64,000 bases of DNA, from positions 3,091,001 through 3,155,000 of the forward strand of contig NC_087110.1 of NCBI RefSeq assembly GCF_963855985.1, written 5' to 3'. The stretch comes from Ostrinia nubilalis. Lineage: Eukaryota > Arthropoda > Insecta > Lepidoptera > Crambidae. Shown in pieces: positions 22,768-33,712 of this stretch. Within the stretch, counting starts at the first letter, position 1; every line of letters begins with the position of its first letter. The notes beneath the pieces are model-generated. The model was not told the DNA's origin, did no database searches, and saw nothing but the letters and a program-made list of their open reading frames with translations. The position numbers and the translations under genes are program-made.

Positions 22768-23488
22768 AGCAAGAATAAATAGGACAAAAATTATATTCGT
22801 TAAAGTTCAAATTACCAGAAATGAAGTATCTTTTCCGCAGTCAGTTGTTTGACAGAATTACGTCTATTAGTGACCACATACTAAAAAGTATACAGACCTC
22901 AGGTACGCATAGTTCGATACAGTTCCGCGTGATCCTGCTTTACAGGATCCCGCAAAACCGGATTGCAGTGGGAAACCGCCACAATAGCCAGCGTCCTATT
23001 AGAGCGGAGATTGCGTCCTCCCCGGCAGAGCCCATGAATAATATTCGCTTAATTTTCGCCGCAATTTTCGCCGAAATTAGTTCGGCACGCGTCGCCGCCT
23101 GTAATTCCACAACTGAATAGAGGACAATTTGTGACGTCACATGCACACATTTCCACAACCGTGAGCTGGGAAAATCAGATGCGGTTGTTGGGTATTGCTT
23201 TTTCTTACTTTGTATTGATATTCCAGCCAGATAAATCACGGTGTTTATAAGTCTAACATTTAAAGGATTTCGTAGCACACTAATCAACCCGGAAAGGGAT
23301 CGTAACTGTATCAACTCGAAACGGTCAGTATTCTTTGTATGAAACTCCATATGTACGGCAACGCACCTCGTAAACGCCTCGCCTCGCGATAGACAGCGCG
23401 CAAAAGGCGATGACAGCTCGCAAAAGGCGATACGGTGTCGATCCCTTTCCGAGTTGGTAAGTCTGCTATGAGCTATACGTAGTGTAGG
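22768..23488. other. No supported gene
   Basis: Relatively GC-rich around 22930-23130, with a 136-codon minus-strand frame at 22940-23350 that resembles nothing I know and has no gene signals. Confidence 0.3.
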
Positions 23489-23580
23489 TGGACCGACGAT
23501 CTAGTGAAGGTCGCGGGAATCGCCCAGATGCGGGTCAGTTCATGGCCGGTCGTTGTAGAAATCCTTGAAGAGTAGACAAC
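23489..23580 (+). repeat. LINE tail fragment
   Basis: GGTGGACCGACGATCTAGTG, AAGGTCGCGGGAATCGCCC, then a decayed end. Confidence 0.6.
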
Positions 23581-23640
23581 AGTCTTTTGTTTTAACCGAA
23601 CGAGCGTAGTCATGGATTGGGCTGGTTTTAATCTGATATT

Positions 23641-23837
23641 AGATCGTTTCATCCACGAAGACGCGCCCCACCAATTTTTGGTCAAGGGAAGCGCGGGGCT
23701 TGGGGAGTTTGATCCGAGCAATACGAGCGTCATTATTGTTGTGTGCGTGTGCCCTCATGGATAATTTAGCGTGTACCGATAACACTCAAACATTAGCGGA
23801 AAAATGGTGGGACGCGTCTTCGTGGATGAAACGATCT
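23641..23837. mobile_element. MITE family J, copy 1
   Basis: 197 bp with inverted ends of about 31 bp: AGATCGTTTCATCCACGAAG and its complement. The second copy is at 24619-24802. Confidence 0.8.
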
Positions 23838-24573
23838 ATAGATGCCAACTCCAAAATTTCTTAGCTCCACAACTCATTGTGTCTGGTTGAATTCCACACA
23901 TAATTATTTCTGGCCACAGCAATACGCTGTAGATGACAATTAATACACGAAGTAGGTCACTGCGATCATGTTTTTGTTTGACTATCGATTATCTTCCTTT
24001 GTTTTCATCAGGTTAAATTATCAACTTTGGTAAAATTTTACTGCAAAGTTGACATATTTAATGCTGGATAAAAGTGGTCTTAACAGAGTGGCGAGTTAAA
24101 AAGGCATTCGATTATAAAATTACTAGTCTTTGCAAATTCCTAATGAATATTTTTTTGACCACAACTTTGTCATGTCACACACAATTCAAATATTTTAGTT
24201 ATTAGTATTAGTATTTAAGCCCTTTTTGCTGACTTCGGGACACCATATTGCTTGGTACTGAGAAAAAGAAATTACCTATCGATTATCGACATGAAATGTA
24301 CAAAAAAAATTATACATTAATGAAAACTAAGGCCACGTATTTCAAGTAATTGATAACCAGCGTCTCTTGCATATATCGATTTCGTTGTCGTATCATCAAA
24401 CAAAACCCCACAATCAAACAATACGGAACAAAGATCGCAATGCCATCCATATTTTCCTATAGAAACCCCATGAATAGTCCGTAAACACCAAAGCCTAATT
24501 GGAGAGGCGTCACTAATGACGTCATCGATTCGTACCTTTCATCTCTTTACCTGATTCAGAGAGATCGATCGTT
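23838..24573. other. No feature seen
   Basis: AT-rich and unassigned. Confidence 0.3.
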
Positions 24574-24574
24574 T

Positions 24575-24900
24575 GAGCCAAAGCACACGACGCGTTGCGG
24601 CGCCGCACCGCAAACATTTCGTTTCATCCACGAAGACGCACCCCACCAATTTTTGATCGAAGGAAGCGCGGGATGCGGGGAGTTTGATCCGAGCAATCCG
24701 AGCGTCATTATTGTAGTGTGCATGTGCTGTGCACTCATGGATGATTTAGCGAGTACGGATAATACTCAAACATTAGCAGAAGAATGGTGGAGCGCGTCTT
24801 CGCCACGTTGCAACTCGCACCGCCACTCGTGTTTCTATGTAACACGACGCAGCGACATCGCTCCGGCGTCACCATCGCAACGCACCGTGTGCTTTGGCTC
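24575..24900. mobile_element. MITE family K hosting MITE J
   Basis: Outer inverted ends GAGCCAAAGCACAC and GTGTGCTTTGGCTC, followed inside by GCGTTGCG-type sequence on both sides. A copy of MITE J fills the centre. Confidence 0.65.
24619..24802. mobile_element. MITE family J, copy 2, right end decayed
   Basis: Begins TTTCATCCACGAAGACGCAC and reaches GGTGGAGCGCGTCTTCG, after which it no longer matches copy 1. Confidence 0.7.
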
Positions 24901-25009
24901 TAATAGTTTGAAAACTTTGACAACGTATGTGTGATTCATTACAGTAACGAGCGTCTAGCATATTTTTGCTAGTGCAATAGCAATAGTAAAAAGTAAACGT
25001 TTATTGTCA

Positions 25010-25195
25010 ACTAGCTTTCTGCCTGTGGCTTCGTCCGCTTAGAGTTTTCTCTGTCACACTCTTCAGCTTTATAATATTAGTATAGATTCTAATGGTGATA
25101 AAATTTTTCAAGTCTGTCCATTTCCGGTCCGGTTTTTCAGAGCCTATTCCATACAAACAAACAATTAAATCTTTCCTCTTAATAATATTAGTGTG
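25010..25195 (+). repeat. Retroposon tail (CTAGCTTTCTGCC type)
   Basis: CTAGCTTTCTGCCTGTGGCT, GTCCATTTCCGGTCCGG, CAAACAATTAAATCTTTCC and TAATATTAGTGTGAGAT. A relative is at about 36225-36335. Confidence 0.55.
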
Positions 25196-26735
25196 AGATG
25201 AAACTAAAATAAACTTTATTAATGATGTGAGTTAATCGTACAGAAGATTCAGTCGTACACTGGAATAGTTCCCGTCACGTAAGTGCTAAAGTTCCGGCTG
25301 AAAACCGCGAGACTGGGTTCGTATTTATAAACGAATACACAAATCAGAAATGTTTGTTGGAATATAAATACAGGTTCAAAATCTTCTTGTTTTTGAGGAG
25401 TAGGTACAGATCTATCATAGTTTTAAAATCTTCGTACCTACATAGAAAAGTCCCAAAAATGTTAAAACTTTAGAAAACTTCACAAAATCGAATCGAACAA
25501 TGTTGCTTCAATGCCTGAAATGAAAACTCGACTGAATCATTTAGATTTTCTTTTAAATTTTCCACCATGTGAGATGCAGGCCTGCTTCTTAGTTGTCGCT
25601 AAAAAAATTGTGGGTTAGCTACTGCAATTCTTAATTTAATTTCTCGTGTACACTGAATACCATATTTTAACAAATATTACCTACCTTCGACACTCTTCAA
25701 AAGAAGGCCATTCATCAATTACATTTCTACCCTCAGAAGTCATTATGGAATCGTGATCATTTACCATTATTTAACTGGCGCAATCGTTCATTCTCTCACA
25801 AAAAACGACTGTCTTATAAATACGGCTCCACTAGGAATAGAACAATAACTTAATTGTAACAAGCCAGTCGCTTCGTGCTCCAGAAAGTTTCAAGCGAGCT
25901 GTAATCTACTAGTCAGACTGCCGAGTCTGATTTCAATATAAATACTTACTATAGCAAACTGACTACGCGTTCGTGATCTAATAAATGGATCTCTCGAGCT
26001 GGGTGTACTGGAGTCGGTTCCCAGATGCGACAATAATATTAATTCACTTTATGTTATTACAATGTTTGATGCTAAACATTTTTTTTTTTTTTTTTGTAAA
26101 ATGGAAAAAAATATCTTAGGTGGGATTGAAAACACCTTTCACTTGCCAAGCAACTATTCTTTAGTTATATTGAAAAAATAATTTGTGTAATAAATGTAAA
26201 AATCCTTGGTAGAGCTTTCAAACATTTTTCGGAAGTATAATGTTAAGCTTTTGGTTCGACTCGACTGTCAAATTATTGCGACTCATTTGTTTTTTTTTTT
26301 AATCTGTTTAACCAGAATTTTAAAACAACCAACTTTTAATTTAAACCAGTTAACTGACGTTTGATCTCAACAAGAAGTAGAGTTCAAGTTTTTGAAAAAC
26401 AAGTGTTAAGATCTCTTGCGAATTTTCATCAAATCAAAGATCCGCAAAGCTCAAGCACTTTTATGGAACATGAGCTTTACAACACACACTCAAGACTGAT
26501 TGCTTGGCACAGAATTAGAAACTTAAAGCTTTAATTAAGAATTCTTTAGGGAAAATCATTCCAAGAACATATTACATCAGCATGGAAACGTGATAAATAC
26601 TGCCGCACCATCGAGCTTGGTGGTTCTCAAACTTTTTCAGTCTTATTTCAAGTGCTGTTCGCAAAGAAAAATAAAAAGCTGTATAACTGTGAACATTGAA
26701 GTTATCGGTTTGAAAGTATAAAGCCGGATTTATAT
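25196..26735. other. No supported gene
   Basis: AT-rich with several poly-T runs. No frame, splice-site pair or repeat boundary that I can defend. Confidence 0.3.
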
Positions 26736-26896
26736 TTGTCTGTCGTGTAGTATCGTGACCCATCAGAACCAAATTGATTTCATTTAGTATGCGACACGTT
26801 AGAGTCCATCACGACACGACACAACATTCTAGTGTAAACGGTACCATACTAAATGTAAAATCGTTCTGATGCGTCACGACACAATACAACAGACAA
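26736..26896. mobile_element. MITE-like inverted repeat
   Basis: Imperfect inverted ends TTGTCTGTCGTGT...ATCAGAAC and GTTCTGATGCGTCACGACAC...ACAGACAA, 161 bp overall. Single copy in this window. Confidence 0.5.
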
Positions 26897-26954
26897 GCAC
26901 TTTAAGGCAACATTAAAACTATTTAGCTAATATTATGCCTTTCTCACTAAGATG

Positions 26955-27351
26955 TTTTTTTTTATGCATAACAAGGCAGGTATTTGACCACAATCGCACC
27001 TGATGTTAAGTGGGATGCAGTCTAGGATGGTACATATCTGCCCTGTAAGTGCCTATTCACTCTCGCCTTGAAAAGGCCCGGATTATAGTTTTCGGGAAAG
27101 ACAGCAGCAGGCAGCGAATTCCAGTCCCTAGCTGTTCGCATTATAAAAGAGTCATCGAAACGCTTAGTGCAAGCTGGTGGAATGTCAACAATATAGGGAT
27201 GGTACGCTAACCTGCGTCTGGTTCCCCGATGATGGAAGGGGGCTGGTGGAATTAATTCGTGTAATTCTTTCGCATAGTAGGTACTAGCAGCCAGCGTGCA
27301 TAAACAAGCCCTTAAATTAAAAAAGGGGGTAACCCTTTTTCTAACAGTCAA
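26955..27351 (-). repeat. 5'-truncated LINE, family R
   Basis: Minus-strand retroposon made of the last roughly 109 codons of a LINE ORF2 plus a 3' end with TACCATCCTAGACTGCATCC and TTATGCATAAAAAAAAAC. Other 3' ends of this family are at 5165-5485, 32625-33712 and 51770-51900. Confidence 0.7.
27022..27351 (-). pseudogene. C-terminal fragment of LINE ORF2 (reverse transcriptase)
   Basis: A frame of 109 residues whose second half (HPYIVDIPPACTKRFDDSF, then MRTARDWNSLPAAVFPE, FKARVNRHL) has the composition and order of the conserved C-terminus of Jockey/R1-type LINE reverse transcriptases, where an R-T-x-R-x-WNSLP block precedes a final helix. The catalytic domain is absent because the insertion is 5'-truncated. 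The frame happens to remain open. The clade assignment is from memory of these families and is uncertain. Confidence 0.6.
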
Positions 27352-27756
27352 AGAATTCTAGGCTCCAATTCGTAGGAAAAATGTTTGTACACTGAACCGT
27401 AAATAAAAAGGGTCGTTAAGAAAATCTTCAATATCTTCAAAAGTTGGTCAATCTAGATTGTTATTCAGATAAGAAAAATAAATGGGTGCAAATTAAAAAA
27501 TGTTAAGAACCTCTGCCCCAACTAGTCGAGTCGTGTAACATAGCCGTATTAATTAGCCGCCGTGTCGTCCTCGGATGCGAACAAATTAGCGGGGCTCCGT
27601 TACAAGGATAGGGTTTGTAAATGCGTATTTCGAAAAAAGGATCAGTAACTCTTTCTAAAGATAAAAGTAGGAAGGCTCTATAAATAATAAAAAATAAATA
27701 AACATCCTTGGACATATTACACTGCGCTTCTAGTCCCAAACTAAGCAAAGCTTGTA

Positions 27757-27957
27757 CTATGGGTACTAGACAACGGATATAAACATACTTGAATACTTTT
27801 TTTTGTAAATACATAGGTACTTATTATACATAGAAAACACCCAGTCCAATACAAACAAATATGTTCATGCACACAAATGTTTGTACAGTGCGGGAATCGA
27901 ACCCGCTGCCTCCGGAATAGTAGTCCGTTTCGAACCACTACACCAAACGGCCGACTA
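27757..27957 (-). repeat. tRNA-headed SINE, second family
   Basis: On the minus strand the head reads GTTTGGTGTAGTGGTTCG (A box), then AGCGGGTTCGATTCCCGCAC (B box). The body follows (ACATTTGTGTGCATGAACAT, TTGTATTGGACTGGGTGTTT). A fragment of the body lies on the plus strand near 16046-16075. The A/B boxes imply RNA polymerase III transcription of the founder. Confidence 0.7.
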
Positions 27958-28049
27958 AGATTCCATGGATTGCTTCATTCCATTGATTCTTCCATTCTAT
28001 GGATTCTATTTCGTTCATCAAAGAGTATAGTGAATAAAAAGCGACTAAA

Positions 28050-28120
28050 TATCTAATTGGGGGAGGCCTATGTTCAGCAGTGGACGTCCTGTAGCTGAAA
28101 TTATGATGATGATGATGAAA
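28050..28120 (+). repeat. LINE tail with (ATG)n end
   Basis: GGGGGAGGCCTATGTTCAGC, AGTGGACGTCCTGTAGCTGA, then (ATG)n. Confidence 0.65.
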
Positions 28121-28134
28121 TATGTAAGGGGCTA

Positions 28135-28259
28135 ACGCCCGTATTAACAAACGATGCTTGCTTAAGTAATGCAGAAAATCGAATGCACAGCGTTGAATAA
28201 AGCTCTGTGATTGGTTCGTGTGTCACCCTGTGCGTCCACGCGCACTGTGAGACGGGCGT
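28135..28259. mobile_element. MITE family E, copy 1
   Basis: Starts ACGCCCGTATTAACAAACGA and ends GACGGGCGT. Inside is CAGCGTTGAATAAAGCTCTG. The second copy is at 53397-53534 in reverse orientation. Confidence 0.7.
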
Positions 28260-28930
28260 AAGAACCCGTGAACCCCAGACCTTTGTTATTTTATAAAAGC
28301 TGAAAGTTTTTCAGCGCATGCTCTCAATACCTATAGGTAAGTTTGGATCTTTATGCAACTTGGATTATTCTGGCTTTAGCAGCTACCCTAAAATGTCTGT
28401 CTGCCAAGGTTAAAACGGTCTAAACTGTCTGGCTGATGAGGACAAAACATCTTATTATTGCCCAAACATAATAAAGCTTTTACGATTGAATATAACTCCT
28501 GTTTTTTACATTTCCTTACACACTAAACATCAGTTAAAGTTTTAATTTAAAGCAAATCTTCTATTTTACGTTGACTCGATTACCAAGTCCCTCTTCTTTT
28601 CGACTTATTGGGTATTAAGGAAGTGGCTTCATCTCATCAATTCCATAAAAATCCCATGAATATTCTCCCAAAAGTAGCTAGCTGATTAATACCGTGGGAT
28701 TGTTGTCTCGTTAAAATTAATGATATTCAAGAACTTGGTCCGTCTTCTCGCGAAGTTTGTAATTTATTGGCAAACAAAGCCGAAAACTGAATAATAATTT
28801 CTTAGATGTTATTACATTCGGTATACGTTTGTTTTGGACTATCCGTTTTGGAAATAATCCGTGTTTGATACAAAACTTCTTTAATAGATGGAATTTAAAA
28901 CTTTCTAAAAATGCCAATAGTCATTACTGG
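28260..28930. other. No feature seen
   Basis: AT-rich and unassigned. Confidence 0.3.
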
Positions 28931-29143
28931 TTATGGTTCAGCCAAACCAACGCGATCACACGCGATCTGCAGCCGGCGTGCAGCGATGGCGATCAGACTT
29001 AGGGTTCAGCCAAACCAACGCAATCACACGCGATCAGTCGGCGTGCAGCGATGGCGATCAATGCATTTAAGTCTGGTCACCATCGCTGCACGCCGCTTGC
29101 CATCGCGATCGCGTGTGATCGTGTTGGTTTGTCTGAACCATAA
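28931..29143. mobile_element. MITE family H, copy 1
   Basis: 213 bp. Ends TTATGGTTCAGCCAAACCAA and its complement. The left part, with CGATCACACGCGATC, is duplicated near 29003. GC-rich interior. Confidence 0.75.
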
Positions 29144-29184
29144 GTTGTAATGTTGCCTGGCGTTTTTAGAAAGTATTACTTGAC

Positions 29185-29285
29185 CTTCACTGGTTGTGTT
29201 TTTATTGGCGGTCAAGCTGTAGATCCTGGCTACACAGGAGTTGCAGCAGTGGTAACGTGAGGTGGGAATAGTAGTCCCGTACGGT
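29185..29285 (+). repeat. Dispersed repeat I
   Basis: TTTATTGGCGGTCAAGCTGT, then GGAGTTGCAGCAGTGGTAAC. Confidence 0.6.
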
Positions 29286-29660
29286 AAAAATTAAAGGTTT
29301 TCTACACGTTTATTACTTGCCTCACAGCGTACTTCATAATCTCATCACTATATTTAGTACGAGAAAGTTCTCGACTCTGCCATTAATATTCTGCTAGTGG
29401 TCTGCTCAAGAACTGAAATAAGGTCATAGGTTCATTGTATGTTAGATGTCTTGAGGTTTATAAAGTCCAATCTCAGGGTTGTGACGTCAGTTGCTCCAGC
29501 ACGTGTAACGTAAGATAGGAAATGAACACGATAATATCTGCTTTATAAAGTTATCTTCTTGAGATCGTCTGTACACCATTTGTTTCGCCTTTCGTCAGTT
29601 CTTTAACAAATATATTTATGGGAAACTGCGTTAGTTACACAAGCCAAGATAAAGTAACTC

Positions 29661-29784
29661 TTAGGCTGGGTTGCACCATCTTACTTTAACTTTGACAAAC
29701 GTCAAAAATCTGTAAAACACCATACAAAAAGAACCGGTTATCGTGATAATTACTGTCAAACTAAGATGGTGCAACCCACCCTTA
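29661..29784 (-). mobile_element. MITE family A, full-length
   Basis: 124 bp. TTAGGCTGGGTTGCACCATC on the left and GGTGCAACCCACCCTTA on the right. Confidence 0.8.
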
Positions 29785-30483
29785 GTTCTTGGTCTTTAAC
29801 CCGCGTAACTGTCATTTTCTCCATAACTTACTCAAGAAAAAACACTCAAGCGCATTACAATCTCCTTTAAAATTACAAACTTTTCGGCACTTAATACACC
29901 GGATTGCTGGTGGAAGTAGTTGATCCTTATTTAATTGTTATTTACAGTACAGCATTACCGACACAACGAGCGTTTAATGCCTAACTTTGGTCGTAACTCA
30001 TGCCGTGTTTTCTTTGGTACACGTTTCCATTGCAAAGCGTCTTTTGAGAGGTTTCAAACCAGCTGCAAAAAATAGATTGTAAGTTGTATGTATAATTTTA
30101 TTTTGTGATAGAAGTGCAGTATCTTTGTATCTATTGGTGCGACCATAGAATCTAGATTTCAAGGTGAAACCGATTTTGATTGCTTGTTACTTTCTTGTAA
30201 AAAGGCAAATTCCTCATCGATGAGAAAATATGGAATCCTATTGTGTCATAATATATTGTTAGAACATAAGACCTTGACATAACTCGAGATCTGCATGATA
30301 CTCAACTCTATAGACCTTGTAAATGTTCTAAAAGAACTAAGTCATAGATTTTGTGTAAGAAGATTGCTTGTCTTTAACTTGTCATAAATTAGAAATATCT
30401 CCAGTTAAAGGATCAATAAATCGTTATTAAAATTACCTAGCGAATAGAGTCGCTTCTCAAACCAAACTTAAAAAAATCAAACT
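29785..30483. other. No feature seen
   Basis: AT-rich and unassigned. Confidence 0.3.
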
Positions 30484-30555
30484 GCCTAAGGCGGGACTCG
30501 AACCCACGACCTTCCGCTTGCCGGGCGACTGGTCTACCAACCGAGCTACTTAAAT
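30484..30555 (-). pseudogene. tRNA-like sequence, GGC anticodon position
   Basis: On the minus strand these 72 bases fit the tRNA layout exactly (7-2-4-8-4-1-5-7-5-5-5-7-5-7). The T arm is perfect (GTGGG TTCGAGT CCCGC), and the A-box and B-box motifs are good. A run of seven T lies about a dozen bases after the 3' end, as in RNA polymerase III genes. Against function, the acceptor stem has one mismatch and two G-U pairs, the D stem has one mismatch, and the anticodon stem has a mismatch at its base. The anticodon position reads GGC, which animals do not normally use for alanine. I read it as a tRNA pseudogene or an isolated tRNA-derived SINE head. Confidence 0.45.
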
Positions 30556-30778
30556 CTTAATTAATTGGATCAATAAATATCACACAAGAAAACTCTAGCA
30601 AGAATAACTTAGATTATATTTCATTCAAACATTTCGCAGCGGTTATTTCTTGCTATGAAAACCGTAGCTCAAAACCTTTTCATAGCTTCTACACCCAGAA
30701 GTTCATAAACTCTCTTTTCTTCCCACTACAGCATAGAGTTCTACAAAAATCTCAGTAGAGTGCTACGAAATGCATTAT

Positions 30779-31498
30779 AAAGCTTCAGCCAAACCAACGC
30801 GTGCAGATCGCGTCGGCGATATCGATCACTGCGCGTGCATAGCCAATGACAGGACGCGTGACCAATGACAGGACGCGTTGATGTGAACTCATCGCTACTT
30901 AATACATACACGACATTTTAAAGTTGTATGTTGCATTTTTCACTATAAATTATTTAAACTTGTCGGACTGACTGTAATTGACCGGGCGAAAATAATTGTG
31001 CAAATGCGGGTGGGTGAAGAAAATTCATCGCTCCCGAGCAGAGGACGCCGCATCTCTTCGGGAGGGAGGGTTTAATATCTGTTTACTCCTAAACCGCCTC
31101 TGTGGTCTAGTGGTAGAACCACTTGCTTGCTTCGATTCCCAATGGGGGCAGATTTTTCTGTTCGGTTTGGTTGGTGGTGGGGCTTGTTCTAAGTCCGCCA
31201 TCATCCGTCCTACCTAAGTCTGTCGCCATAACAACAATGTTAACAGCATTGTTGTGTTCCGGCAGTAAAAGGTAAGAGGTGGTTGAGGATTCCGGGTGAA
31301 GCTCGCTTCCACCTCCGGCCTGATCATCACTTACCATCAGGTGAGATACAGGCCAAGAGCTTCCTCGTTGTGGATAAAAAAAAAGTGTTTTGATGCCAAA
31401 TCCCGTGATAGTGATAATTTATTCATACACGACATCTGATCGCCATCGCTATCGCCATCGTGCACGCCGGCTGCACGCGTTGGTTTGGTTGAAACTTT
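30779..31498. mobile_element. MITE family H, copy 2, containing a SINE
   Basis: The left end AGCTTCAGCCAAACCAACGC and right end (GCGTTGGTTTGGTTGAAACT) are inverted repeats related to 28931-29143. The SINE at 31094-31384 accounts for 291 of its 720 bases. Confidence 0.65.
31094..31384 (+). repeat. tRNA-headed SINE, complete
   Basis: The head CCGCCTCTGTGGTCTAGTGG has an A box, and a decayed B box (GCTTCGATTCCC) follows. The body has TACCTAAGTCTGTCGCC and AACAATGTTAACAGCATTGT. The 3' end is GTGGATAAAAAAAA. It is homologous to 52663-52963 and to the truncated 7050-7246. Confidence 0.8.
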
Positions 31499-31506
31499 TA
31501 AGTTTA

Positions 31507-31552
31507 CTTACTACCACAATCGTAGCTTTTAAGCTACGATTGTGGTAGTAAG
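31507..31552. repeat. Perfect 22 bp stem palindrome
   Basis: CTTACTACCACAATCGTAGC reads forward and its exact complement follows with only two bases between the arms. It sits directly after MITE H copy 2. Confidence 0.7.
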
Positions 31553-31867
31553 AAGCTGCTACGAATTTTCGTAGCTCATAGGTTACGAATATCGTAGCTC
31601 GTACGATATTTTGACGTCATTGTTTGGTACGGGTACAGTAAAGTACGAACAATAGAGTTGAGTTTAGTAACTAACAAAAGACGTTAACAGTGTGTTAGTG
31701 CTTCGTCATATTTTGTGAATTGAGCACTAACTAGTGTAGTTCTGGCATTAACTGCGTGTACCGTGATTTTCGAATAGAGAGTTAGTTGTGAGTTATTTGT
31801 TAAGTCAGGTTGGTTCATTTATCATAGATTTTAAGCTTTCGTAACTGAAAATATGGTAGTGAGGCTC

Positions 31868-31990
31868 TTAGGCTGATTTGCACCATCTAACTTTAACCGT
31901 AACTATAACAATAACCGGTGTTTTTGTATGGAGTTTGACAGACTTTTGACGTTTGTGAAAGTTAAAGTATAAAAGGTGCAACTTAGTTTT
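31868..31990 (+). repeat. MITE family A copy
   Basis: TTAGGCTGATTTGCACCATC, TATGGAGTTTGACAGAC, ending AGGTGCAACTTAG. Confidence 0.7.
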
Positions 31991-32211
31991 AAGTTTAAAT
32001 TGTCGCAATTATTTTTTTGGTGACAACCAAACCTCCCCTTTTGGAGGTATATTTCTGCTAATGTCAAGTTGTTTCTTTGGTCAACATCAACATCGGTCTT
32101 TTCGAGATTCGAGTTCTATAGCTTTTCGAGATTTCAAGACGCCATCGGGTATGTTTTATTTTATGCTAGAAATAATGAAGTTAATCACTATTTTCTTCTG
32201 ATCAATTTCCT

Positions 32212-32303
32212 TGACATTCACTGGTTGGGTTTTTATTGGCGGTCAAGCTGTAGACCTTGGCTACACAGGAGTTGCAGCGGTAGGAAAGAGAGGTGGGAAT
32301 AGT
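32212..32303 (+). repeat. Dispersed repeat I
   Basis: TTTATTGGCGGTCAAGCTGT, then GGAGTTGCAGCGGTAGGAA. Confidence 0.6.
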
Positions 32304-32624
32304 CCCTTCTGATCAATTTCGTCAAAAATATTGCATGTAAATTCTATATTTTAATGTTATATTTTGCGCTACAATAGATTGCTACTAAGTCACTGTTTTC
32401 TTTAGCTTTCTCGTTCTCGCACTAAGCATATATTCATGAAACTGAAGAAGTGCTCGCTTGCAATTCAAATGAGATTGAAAAAGCAAGCTTGCTCAAAATA
32501 GAACAATACATAAAGAATACGCTTTAAATTAACTTGAATCATACTTATAAAGAGGAAAGATTTGTATGTTTGTAGCGAATAACCTCAAAAAATACAAGGC
32601 CAATTTTAAAAAATCTTTAGTGTA

Positions 32625-33712
32625 AGAATGTCTGCCTGCTGTTTCCCGAACAATATAATCCGGGCCTCATCTAGGCGAGAGTAAATAGGTATTTACAATG
32701 CAGGTGTGTACCATCCTATAATGCATCTCATTTAACCCGGCGTCAATGACGCTGGGTCATATTGACCCGAGGCATTTTCAAACGTTCATAATTTTTTTTT
32801 GCGTCCATTTTGTGGTTCCAGCGTTCGTATAGCTGGAGATACAACCATCCTAAGTCCATTCCGTTAGTTAACTCAGTGTGACTCCGCTTGCGTAGCGAGA
32901 TAAATAGGCTTCAAATTAAAACGGGTCAATATGACCCGGCGTCATCGGTGGCGCGGTGATTTTGTGGCTTACTTTTATTAGCTCATTTTGTGTTTAGTGC
33001 TAGCTTATGTTATTCTTTTTTAAGTTTTAGTCAAAATTACTTTGTTAAATGACCCAGCAAGAATGAAGCGCTGCTAGAAGAGTCGGATTCCGAGAGTGAA
33101 GAATTTCAGGCTGTAATAGCCAGAACTTAGAAATGGCAACGAATGTGAAAAAGACGCAAGTAATGGGGACTCAGTCTTCGGATAATCTCAACCTTGCATT
33201 AGTACGACGCCGGCAAGTGCGTCATGCCACATTTATATGCCCAGACCATTTGATTACATACTGCACCAGTTGCAGCAGTTCCATGGCTCTGAATGATGAA
33301 GTAGAAGACTGATCTCATTGTATCTGCATATAAGAAGTTGATTTTATCTCTTTTTCACCATATAACATTGTTGATTCCTATAAATACTAAAAATCTTTAC
33401 CAAAAACAAAAAAATTAAACTCGTTGTGTTTTTATACATGATTTTTTCATGTTTTGTTTAAAAATTTATAAAAAATAGATTTATATTATGTATTAGTTTT
33501 ATTTTTGTTTTATTAGCTCAGTTAATAACCCTATAAACATAGACAGTAATTAAAATTAAGATTACTTGTTCAATTTCCTGAAAAATGATCGATGAAGTAT
33601 GGGTCAATATGACCCGGGGTCATTGTCTTTGCAATTATTTTCACGTCATTGACGCCGGGTTAAGTGTGATTGCATTAATTGAAATACCTGCTTTGTTCTG
33701 CATAAAAATGCT
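32625..33712 (+). repeat. LINE 3' fragment R split by a piggyBac-like insert
   Basis: The left part (ATAATCCGGGCCTCATCTAG, TGTACCATCCTATAATGCAT) stops at 32731 and resumes at 33664 with GTGTGATTGCATTAATTGAA, ACCTGCTTTGTTCTGCATAA. Compare the uninterrupted copy at 51770-51900. The break is the TTAA at which the inner element inserted. Confidence 0.65.
32736..33659 (+). mobile_element. piggyBac-like internally deleted element
   Basis: 924 bp, flanked by TTAA on both sides (32732-32735, 33660-33663). Terminal inverted repeats CCCGGCGTCAATGACG / CGTCATTGACGCCGGG are perfect over 16 bases. The palindrome GGGTCAATATGACCC occurs twice, with a variant GGGTCATATTGACCC at 32754. Two coding scraps remain. 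Near 33061-33130 is an acidic LLEESDSESEEF segment, like the N-terminus of piggyBac transposases. Near 33210-33312 is RHATFICPDHLITYCTSC, like the start of a cysteine-rich C-terminal domain. The catalytic centre is deleted, so it is non-autonomous. Confidence 0.85.

Noticed and set aside
22940..23350. 136-codon minus-strand frame
   Set aside because: Moderate GC makes long chance frames likely here. No motif or gene signal was found.
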